48,360 nt of DNA from Blautia sp. (GTDB lineage Bacteria; Bacillota; Clostridia; Lachnospirales; Lachnospiraceae). The stretch spans positions 1 through 48,360 of the forward strand of contig JAMPHB010000009.1 in assembly GCA_023663685.1 (NCBI GenBank), written 5' to 3'. Position 1 is the first letter of the stretch. Each line of letters begins with the position of its first letter. The notes below the pieces were generated by a model. The model was not told the origin of the DNA, searched no databases, and worked only from the letters and a program-made list of their open reading frames with translations. A program made the position numbers and the translations under genes. Of the stretch, positions 42,417 through 48,360 are shown in pieces.

Positions 42417-44425
42417 TATGTAAGAGCCGCAGATATGTATTCCTCTCTGTCGTCCTGCTTCTGGGAAGCTGCCTGATGCTGTTTTTTAACATAAAAAACA
42501 CGGCAGAGTACTATTATATCCATGAGTGCAGGCAGCAGTATCTTGCTTTTTTAAATGGCGAGATAGAAGGCGGGGAAGCATTTTTCTATGAGGAGGAGCA
42601 GCAGAGGGAGCAGACATATATCGCCAATTATCCGGCTTTTTTGGAAGGGATGCGGGAGAGGGCGGATCAGCTGCAGAGCTTGTCAGTCTACTCTGCGGAT
42701 ACATATGTGTATGAGAATCTTGAAAAGACCTGTGCGGACTATGAAAAGCTGTCCGGGATTGCGCTGGAGGAGGGCAGTAATTACGGAATCCTTGCCCTGA
42801 CGGGAGATACCTATGGACTTTTTTTCCTGCTTTGTTTTCTTGCGCTGCAGATTTATGAGCTGTTCTTCGCAGAGCGGGGGCGGGGGCTTCTGCTGCTGCT
42901 TAAGGCGACAAAGGGAGGACATGCGGTTCTGGCCTTCAAAAAGGCTGTTGTGAGCTGTATTGGCGCCGCCTGCTTTGCGCTGCTGCAGGAAATTGCGGCG
43001 GTATTGCTTGTCGGCTGGATATACGGTTTTGGAGATACTGGCCGTATGCTGCAGTCGGTTCCGGCTTTTCGGAACTGTGCCTATCGTATCACTGTGGGGC
43101 AGGCGGTTTTATGGCTGTTGATCATCCATGTGCTGATTGCCGCCGCTGTGTCGGCTCTCTTTTTTCTGGTGGGCGCGTGTGTCCGAAATGAGCTTTGGGC
43201 AATGCTGATTCTCTCCGGGACTTTGGCGGCGCAATATTTTCTGTGCCCAGAGGTGAACCCGTTCTATTGCTGGAATATGCAAAAGACGCTGGGGCTGTAC
43301 CGAAATCTCAATATTTTTGGACATGCCTGCGGGCGGAATGCGGTCGCCTTAGTGTGTGGAGGAATCTTTGTGCTTCTGGCATGGGGCATAGGGATGTATG
43401 TGTTTCACCAGACCTGCCAAATCCGGACACAAAGTATTTTTGAGCGTATATTCTGGTATGTCCGAAGGCTGCTTGCCCCGCTTTGGCGTAATACCTGCCT
43501 GCTGTGGTTTGAGAGTGCAAAAATCTGGATTCAGCAAAAGCGTGTGTGGCTTGCGATGCTATTGTTTCTCTGGTGTGTGGACAGTGTGGCTTCCTTTGCC
43601 GGAGTGCAGTACTACAAATCTGCGGAGCTTATGAATTACCACGCCTATCTCAATGACATTCATGGAAGAATTACGCCGGAGACGCTGGAGTATATAGAGG
43701 AACGGAATGCCTATATTCAGAAGCTTTACAGCCGGCTGGAGGCGCTTGGGGAAAATCTCTCTGAGGAGGGGAGGATTATTGAGGAAAGCCTCCGCTATGA
43801 GCTGGACATGCACGAGGCGGCCGTGGAGCGGCTGAATATGCAGATGGAGGCCTTAAAAGGCAGAGAGAGGGAATTGTCTGACCAGTATCTGGTGGATGAA
43901 GTGCTTTATACAGAGATTTGGAGCGATAAAAAGCGGGAGCTCTTCCGGCTCTGTATCTGTGCAATCTCGTGCATTTTATTTGTCAGCGGGATTTATTCCA
44001 TGGATGAGAAAAAAGGGCTTATGCCGCTGTTGTCCGCTACATACCGCGGCAGAGGAACGTTGAAAAGAAGAAAGCTTCAAAGCGGAGCAATCGGCGCTGC
44101 GGTTCTCATTCTTATGTGTGAAATTCCGGCGGTATATCAATACTGGAGAGTGGACGGCTTTTCCTGCATGGGAATTCAAATGTGTGATTTTACTAACATG
44201 CTTTATGAGGGCGGGCTGACGCTCGGTGGTTTTATCTGTCTTTGTGTCGGTGTCCGTATTCTGTTTTATGCGGCGGTTACTTATGGAACAATGAAGCTTG
44301 CAGGCGTGGTGAAGAATGAGCTGGCGGTCTGCCTTGTGGGAATCAGCGCTGTGTTATGTACGGCAGGGATTTTCTGGATTTTGGGAACGGATATCAGTGA
44401 GCTTCTGCTGCGGCTGCAGCCTTGA
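42395..44425 (+). CDS. Large ABC-2 type permease with internal duplication
   Basis: A 676-residue membrane protein with about twelve hydrophobic segments in two similar halves. Each half starts with a short basic entry (YEVLKLCKSRRYVFL and WFESAKIWIQQKRVWLAMLL). A charged extracytoplasmic loop follows, then a matching cytoplasmic element (FFAERGRGLLLLLKATKGG and SMDEKKGLMPLLSATYRG). ATG 42395 is in the second copy of the 32-bp duplication. There is no clear Shine-Dalgarno, so translation probably depends on coupling with the upstream gene or the mini-ORF ending at 42386. It pairs with the ATPase 10 bp downstream. Confidence 0.85.
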   Translation: MRYEVLKLCKSRRYVFLSVVLLLGSCLMLFFNIKNTAEYYYIHECRQQYLAFLNGEIEGGEAFFYEEEQQREQTYIANYPAFLEGMRERADQLQSLSVYSADTYVYENLEKTCADYEKLSGIALEEGSNYGILALTGDTYGLFFLLCFLALQIYELFFAERGRGLLLLLKATKGGHAVLAFKKAVVSCIGAACFALLQEIAAVLLVGWIYGFGDTGRMLQSVPAFRNCAYRITVGQAVLWLLIIHVLIAAAVSALFFLVGACVRNELWAMLILSGTLAAQYFLCPEVNPFYCWNMQKTLGLYRNLNIFGHACGRNAVALVCGGIFVLLAWGIGMYVFHQTCQIRTQSIFERIFWYVRRLLAPLWRNTCLLWFESAKIWIQQKRVWLAMLLFLWCVDSVASFAGVQYYKSAELMNYHAYLNDIHGRITPETLEYIEERNAYIQKLYSRLEALGENLSEEGRIIEESLRYELDMHEAAVERLNMQMEALKGRERELSDQYLVDEVLYTEIWSDKKRELFRLCICAISCILFVSGIYSMDEKKGLMPLLSATYRGRGTLKRRKLQSGAIGAAVLILMCEIPAVYQYWRVDGFSCMGIQMCDFTNMLYEGGLTLGGFICLCVGVRILFYAAVTYGTMKLAGVVKNELAVCLVGISAVLCTAGIFWILGTDISELLLRLQP

Positions 44426-44435
44426 GGGAATAACG

Positions 44436-45302
44436 ATGGAATTATGTCTGAAAGAAATTAAAAAAGTATATGTGAAGCGTCAGCCGCCTGCGGTGGATAT
44501 GGTCATAGCGGACTTTTCGCCGGGGGTGTACGGGCTCTTAGGCGAAAACGGGGCAGGGAAAAGCACGCTTATGAACATTATCACGGGCAATCTGAAGCCG
44601 AATTCCGGTACGGTGACATGGGATGGTGAGAGCATTCAGTCGCTGGGGGCGGCGTTTCGGGCGCGGCTTGGCTATATGCCCCAGCAGCAAAATCTGTATG
44701 ATGATTTTACGGGCGAACAGTTCCTGTGGTATATGGCGGCGCTCAAGGGGCTAAAGAGAAAGGCGGCGGTGGAGCAGATTGGAGAGCTGTTTGAGATCGT
44801 GCATCTGCAGAAGGAGCGATTTGATAAGCTTAAGACCTATTCGGGGGGAATGAAGCAGCGGATCTTAATTGCGCAGGCACTGCTGGGAGATCCCAGGCTG
44901 CTGGTTTTGGACGAGCCGACAGCCGGACTTGATCCGAAGGAGCGCATCCATATCCGCAATTTTATCAGTGAGATTTCTAAGGACAAAATAGTGATCCTTG
45001 CCACCCATGTGGTATCGGATGTGGAGTATATAGCAAAGGAAATACTGGTTTTAAAGAAGGGGCGCATTGTTAAGGCAGGGGCGCCGCAGGCTCTGACCGG
45101 CGAACTGGCGGGAAAGGTGTTCGAGGTGCGGACAGATGTAAAAGGGCGGAAGTGGTATGAGGAGGAGGGATATCGTATTGCGAATGTGATGCTGGAGGGG
45201 GAGAAGAGCTGTCTCAGGATCGTGTCGGATGAGCGGCCCGGCCGGGGAGAGGTGGAAACGGTGCGCCCGAATCTGGAAGAGGTGTATCTGTATTATGGGT
45301 AG
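44436..45302 (+). CDS. ABC transporter ATP-binding protein
   Basis: A 288-residue ATPase with Walker A GENGAGKST, signature YSGGMKQR, Walker B LLVLDEP and H-loop ATHV. ATG 44436 is chosen with GAGGGA upstream; an open frame from 44316 lies inside the permease gene. It forms the exporter with the preceding permease. The C-terminal about 70 residues after the H-loop resemble regulatory tails of ABC-2 exporters. A strong terminator follows, closing the secreted protein/exporter unit. Confidence 0.93.
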   Translation: MELCLKEIKKVYVKRQPPAVDMVIADFSPGVYGLLGENGAGKSTLMNIITGNLKPNSGTVTWDGESIQSLGAAFRARLGYMPQQQNLYDDFTGEQFLWYMAALKGLKRKAAVEQIGELFEIVHLQKERFDKLKTYSGGMKQRILIAQALLGDPRLLVLDEPTAGLDPKERIHIRNFISEISKDKIVILATHVVSDVEYIAKEILVLKKGRIVKAGAPQALTGELAGKVFEVRTDVKGRKWYEEEGYRIANVMLEGEKSCLRIVSDERPGRGEVETVRPNLEEVYLYYG

Positions 45303-45320
45303 GCGATAAGAAGCGGACAG

Positions 45321-45366
45321 AAAGTAGGATTTTGGTGTACGGGTACACCGGATTCCTACTTTTTTA
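45321..45366 (+). terminator. Strong terminator after the exporter genes
   Basis: Long stem GTAGGA...GGTGTAC/GTACACC...TCCTAC with an internal mismatch region, followed by TTTTTTA. Confidence 0.88.
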
Positions 45367-45373
45367 TAAAAGG

Positions 45374-45401
45374 TGTAACAAAAGGGCTTTAGATATTCGT
45401 T
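45374..45401 (+). promoter_or_regulatory. ECF-type promoter-like motif before sigma gene
   Basis: TGTAAC (45374-45379) and CGTT (45398-45401), 18 bp apart, resemble -35 TGTAAC/-10 CGWC of some Firmicutes ECF sigma promoters. They may mark autoregulation. The alternative is an ordinary A/T-rich -10 in TATTATATATAG just downstream. Confidence 0.3.
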
Positions 45402-45437
45402 ATTATATATAGAGATAAAAGAGGTGGGGATATACAA

Positions 45438-45962
45438 ATGCTGGTGATGGTTGAGACGCCGGAGGATAAACGGAAATTTACTGTGATGTATGAAAATTAC
45501 AGGCATTTGATGCATAAGGTTGCATGGAATGTGCTGCACGACGATTATCTGGCGGAGGACGCCGTACATAATGCGTTTATCCATCTGGCAAAAAATATGG
45601 ATAAAATCGAAGACCCCATGAGTATTTCGACAAAACGGTATCTGATAGTGCTGGTAAAGAATTCGGCCATAGATATCTACCGGAAAAGGAGCCGGCAGAT
45701 GAAGAAGGAGATTTTTGTGGATGAGCTGCAGGAGGGGGAGACGGTCACATATATGGAGACGGGGATGGATAACCGGGTGCTGGATATTCTTAAGAATCTG
45801 CCGGTGAAATACCGGGATATTTTTCTGCTCAAATATTCTGCGCATATGAACAATGCGGAGATTGCAGGACTGTGTGGAATCAGGGAGGGAACTGTCCGGC
45901 AGCGGATTGCGCGAGGCAAGGTTATGGTAGAAGATGAACTAAAAAAGCTGGAGATGGATTGA
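45438..45962 (+). CDS. RNA polymerase sigma factor, ECF-like
   Basis: A 174-residue sigma factor. Region 2 (about 15-85) has DDYLAEDAVHNAFIHLA and YLIVLVKNSAIDIYRK. Region 4 (about 115-165) has LPVKYRDIFLLKY and helix-turn-helix NAEIAGLCGIREGTVRQRI. The start codon is ATG 45438 with GAGGTGGGG upstream. One base separates its stop from the next start, so it is co-translated with a probable anti-sigma. The neighbouring exporter and secreted proteins are candidate targets. Confidence 0.92.
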   Translation: MLVMVETPEDKRKFTVMYENYRHLMHKVAWNVLHDDYLAEDAVHNAFIHLAKNMDKIEDPMSISTKRYLIVLVKNSAIDIYRKRSRQMKKEIFVDELQEGETVTYMETGMDNRVLDILKNLPVKYRDIFLLKYSAHMNNAEIAGLCGIREGTVRQRIARGKVMVEDELKKLEMD

Positions 45963-45963
45963 G

Positions 45964-46647
45964 ATGGGAAAGATGCAGGCGACAGATGAGATGCTGTATA
46001 AATACATGCCCATTGTAGATGAGGCAATCATAGAAGAGCTGGAAAAGGAGACAGACTACGATTATAGATTTTCTGACCAGTTCCAGATGAAGATGAAATG
46101 GCTGATTTGGAGGGAACGCCATATGGACATGCGGCGTTTTTGTCGGAAATACGGAAGCCGTGTGGCAATATTTGCTGTGCTGTTGCTGGCAGTTGGAATC
46201 GCTGTGGCTATGCGCGTGGAGGGAGAGCATGTGGAATTCTTTGCAAAGCTTGCACACCCTGACAGCAGTTTCGATGATACCAGTGCCGCAGCTGATGAAG
46301 AGGCAAAAGCTGTGCTTACGGAGCCGGGCTATGTTCCAGAAGGGTATGTGCTGGCTTCCGAGGATATCAATAACCAGTGGATGTTTTGGATATATGAAAA
46401 CGAGACGCTGGGAAGGGAATTAACGCTTATTCGGGATAAGGTGGTGGATGCTGAAAAGAAGGAAACAGATACAGAATATGATTTTTCAGAGGAGATAGAG
46501 CTGGAATGCGGAATGATTGAGGTGCATGGCTATAATGGCGGATATGTTTTTGCCTGTTTTGAGTTTGAAAATTATAGCTATACTTTGAAGGGCGCTGATT
46601 TGGATTTAGAGGAAATTAAAAAGATATATGAAAACTGGATTTACTAA
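45964..46647 (+). CDS. DUF4367 membrane protein, probable anti-sigma
   Basis: A 227-residue protein. About 67 cytoplasmic residues are followed by one transmembrane span (IFAVLLLAVGIAVAM) and an extracytoplasmic domain. That domain contains EPGYVPEGYVLASED and IEVHGYNGGYVFACF, typical of DUF4367. The gene follows the sigma factor by one base, and topology fits an anti-sigma factor. That role is inference. The C-terminal coding region nearly reaches the following lipoprotein gene. Confidence 0.85.
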   Translation: MGKMQATDEMLYKYMPIVDEAIIEELEKETDYDYRFSDQFQMKMKWLIWRERHMDMRRFCRKYGSRVAIFAVLLLAVGIAVAMRVEGEHVEFFAKLAHPDSSFDDTSAAADEEAKAVLTEPGYVPEGYVLASEDINNQWMFWIYENETLGRELTLIRDKVVDAEKKETDTEYDFSEEIELECGMIEVHGYNGGYVFACFEFENYSYTLKGADLDLEEIKKIYENWIY

Positions 46648-46669
46648 AATTTTTATGGAGGTACTATTT

Positions 46670-47791
46670 ATGAGGACAGTCAGGAAATACGGAGCGAATG
46701 GGAAAAAGCAATTGATTTTTATTTTTATGGGGTTGCTGATGGCTGCTGCCCTGTGCGGCTGCGGGGAAGAGGGAACGAAGCACGATTATATGTCTGCAAA
46801 AACGCTGTCATATGATTCTCTGGAGCAAATGGAAGAGGACAGTGATTTGATTGTGCGGGGAATACGGCTTGACAGGGAAGAAAATGAGATTCAAAGAGAA
46901 AATGGACGGGTTATAAGCGCGTATTGCTTTTCAGATTTTCGGGTTACGGACATATACAAAAAGAAAGAGGACGAAGATATTCAGGAGGGGACTGCTATAA
47001 CCATTCTGGAAAATGAGGCGTATGATGAAGAGACAGATGTCATTTACCATGTGAGCGGCTATAATAAAATGATTGCTGGCGATGAATACCTCCTCTTTTT
47101 ACATGAGGCGGAATATGAGGACACAAAATACTATGTTGCGGCCGGAGTGAATTATGGCACAGTATCCCTGCAGGCTGACAAAAGGACAGAGTCCTATACA
47201 AGTGAAACGGGAGAGTTAGTGAATTTCAGTATTTATGAGGAAATCTGGCAGGCAGCGAAGGAGAAGTATGTAGAAAATTCGCTTGAGCGTTACTTATCCG
47301 TGGAGCTGCCCCGGTCTCTGGAAATTGGCAAGCATTCTCCCTATATGTTTGGCCCGGGTGATGGCTATCTGTTTACGGGAGATTATGAGGAACCGCTTCA
47401 TGGGAAAGATGTGCCTGCATACAGACTCAGCCCGGGTGGAATCTACTGGGGCGCGGGGGAGGATAGAAAAACCATACTATCCGACGGAGTGATTGTAGAG
47501 GCGGATTACGCGCATGACAATCACGCCGCCATCGTTTCCGATCTGGAACCGATTGGTGGCTGTGAATGTATCGCAGCTATACAAAAGTGGAGCATTGACC
47601 GTTTTACCGCTGTGGAGCTTGAGGAACTTAACGTTGCGGAGGAAATCGCGGGCGGGTATTACTGGTTTATCTATATGGCGAAGGAGGATTCCGCGCAGGA
47701 GTATATCTTCTTTTTGGATGCAGGTCTTTTTTCAAGGGAGGAAGCTGTCCGAATGGCGCAGAGTGTGCATTTTACGGACGAAGCGTTTTGA
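46670..47791 (+). CDS. Lipoprotein of unknown function
   Basis: A 373-residue lipoprotein with lipobox AALCGC near residue 33 after a basic N-terminus. ATG 46670 is chosen because GGAGGT lies seven bases before it; ATGs at 46628 and 46655 are less likely. The N-terminal part (about 45-190) resembles a cardiosome-free small beta domain with DLIVRGIRLDREENEI and GDEYLLFLHEAE. The C-terminal part (about 280-370) has EYIFFLDAG and AVRMAQSVHF, reminiscent of DUF4367-like domains. I cannot name the family. It may act with the sigma/anti-sigma pair as an envelope sensor. Confidence 0.75.
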   Translation: MRTVRKYGANGKKQLIFIFMGLLMAAALCGCGEEGTKHDYMSAKTLSYDSLEQMEEDSDLIVRGIRLDREENEIQRENGRVISAYCFSDFRVTDIYKKKEDEDIQEGTAITILENEAYDEETDVIYHVSGYNKMIAGDEYLLFLHEAEYEDTKYYVAAGVNYGTVSLQADKRTESYTSETGELVNFSIYEEIWQAAKEKYVENSLERYLSVELPRSLEIGKHSPYMFGPGDGYLFTGDYEEPLHGKDVPAYRLSPGGIYWGAGEDRKTILSDGVIVEADYAHDNHAAIVSDLEPIGGCECIAAIQKWSIDRFTAVELEELNVAEEIAGGYYWFIYMAKEDSAQEYIFFLDAGLFSREEAVRMAQSVHFTDEAF

Positions 47792-47865
47792 GAGATCAGG
47801 TTTTTCGGAACAAACGCCGCCATAGGTAAGCTTTCTTTCAAGAAAAATAGAAGAGAGATTGTGGG

Positions 47866-47931
47866 ATGAAAGCAACAAGTATGCTTCAGGAAGAAAGAAA
47901 TGGTAATATTGAGTCCTGGATAAAAGAATAA
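47866..47931 (+). other. Doubtful 21-codon ORF
   Basis: ATG 47866 is preceded by GAGAGATTGTGGG and encodes a 21-residue, charged peptide starting MKATSMLQEE. It may be a remnant of a longer gene or chance. The rest of 47792-47966 holds nothing recognisable. Confidence 0.2.
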
Positions 47932-47966
47932 GTTACAAATTAGCTCGAGGTATTTTTTATCCGTGT

Positions 47967-48209
47967 TTAATTTTTCTTATTCCCTTTATTGATAAAATGT
48001 GCGGTAACTGTTATGCACAGCAATAAAACCAAAATTGCTGCTGCAATAAGAAAGCCCAACAAAAAAATTGTACTCGCAAACGTCATTGGTGATAATCCCG
48101 CATAAATGCTCGTATCCTGCTTGTGTATATACTCTGTGATACATATCAGAAACATGAACCCTGCCATTATGACTGCATCAATAATGGCAAAAATCTTAAT
48201 CTTTTTCAT
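47967..48209 (-). CDS. Small two-span membrane protein, unknown function
   Basis: An 80-residue protein with two hydrophobic segments (AIIDAVIMAGFMFLICI and FLLGFLIAAAILVLLLC) and short charged ends (MKKIK, NKGNKKN). AAAGG lies nine bases before the start. A very good promoter upstream on the minus strand supports it as a real gene. No family recognised. It is the last gene before the right terminal repeat. Confidence 0.65.
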   Translation of the reverse strand: MKKIKIFAIIDAVIMAGFMFLICITEYIHKQDTSIYAGLSPMTFASTIFLLGFLIAAAILVLLLCITVTAHFINKGNKKN

Positions 48210-48244
48210 AATTCATACCTTTCTAAGACTTACTTCTTTATCGC

Positions 48245-48273
48245 ATTATAGCATGACCTATTCCCTTTGACAA
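48245..48273 (-). promoter_or_regulatory. Promoter of the small membrane protein gene
   Basis: On the minus strand: TTGTCA (48273-48268), 17-bp spacer, perfect TATAAT (48250-48245), with TGC extending the -10. Confidence 0.75.
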
Positions 48274-48307
48274 CTTATTAGAGATGTCCGCGGCAGAGTA
48301 CCAGTAG

Positions 48308-48360
48308 TTTTGACTTTCCCCATTTTTTCTGAGAACTGATTATGCTGCTCCGCCATTCTA
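48308..48360. repeat. Right copy of 53-bp terminal inverted repeat
   Basis: Exact reverse complement of 2-54, running to the last base of the window. The adjoining internal sequences at the two ends are unrelated. Confidence 0.9.

Noticed and set aside
2-48360. Whole window as a transposon bounded by terminal inverted repeats
   Set aside because: No transposase or integrase is present and the enclosed genes include dnaB, rplI and gdpP. An assembly edge or genomic repeat is more likely.
1-48360. CRISPR arrays, tRNA or rRNA genes
   Set aside because: No regularly spaced repeats and no tRNA- or rRNA-like conserved segments were seen on either strand.

Overview
The window looks like a chromosomal contig from a Gram-positive anaerobe of the Clostridia, most likely a gut Lachnospiraceae. 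The reasons are the gdpP-rplI-dnaB block, near-consensus sigma-A promoters with 17-bp spacers, strong AGGAGG ribosome binding sites, DUF975 and DUF4367 proteins, a fructose PTS operon with its own HPr and enzyme I, a BlaR1-like M56 protease, and many small lipoproteins. No rRNA, tRNA, CRISPR array, phage module or insertion sequence was recognised. The two ends carry the same 53-bp sequence in opposite orientation (2-54 and 48308-48360). This marks either a contig edge in a genomic repeat or a real inverted repeat.

Layout. 0-5 kb: MATE efflux pump, secreted beta-helix protein, a possible small RNA, and a GH13 alpha-amylase-type hydrolase. 5-9 kb: lipoprotein serpin, an ECF-like sigma factor, and a membrane-anchored beta-propeller protein with anti-sigma-like placement. 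9-13.6 kb: a three-gene ABC-2 transporter and a 541-residue protein of unknown family. 13.6-20 kb: 7TM/HD-GYP signalling protein (minus strand), DUF975 membrane protein, OmpR-type two-component pair, and an NfeD/SPFH pair. 20-24.5 kb: gdpP-rplI-dnaB and a 56-residue ferredoxin. 24.6-30.4 kb: fruR-fruK-fruA-ptsH-ptsI. 30.5-36 kb: a single-chain type IIG-like restriction-modification enzyme, a histidine phosphatase (minus), argJ and bioY. 36-39.7 kb (minus): a short DnaK paralogue and an M56/BlaR1-like protein behind two dyad operators.

39.9-47.8 kb is the least explained part and the best candidate for an undescribed system. Two paralogous small secreted proteins are followed by a propeller-like lipoprotein, a large internally duplicated ABC permease, its ATPase, an ECF-like sigma factor, a DUF4367 membrane protein and another lipoprotein. 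The leader regions here show traces of recent rearrangement. The second secreted gene has a strong Shine-Dalgarno followed by ATG-TAG where the first paralogue has its start. The permease start lies in an exact 32-bp tandem duplication that creates a seven-codon decoy ORF.

Two themes recur. Extracytoplasmic signalling appears as two sigma factor/membrane regulator pairs, a two-component system, a BlaR1-like protein and an HD-GYP sensor. Self-contained sugar uptake is seen in the fructose operon, whose HPr has Arg in place of the regulatory Ser46. All functions are inferred from reading the sequence; no database search was run.
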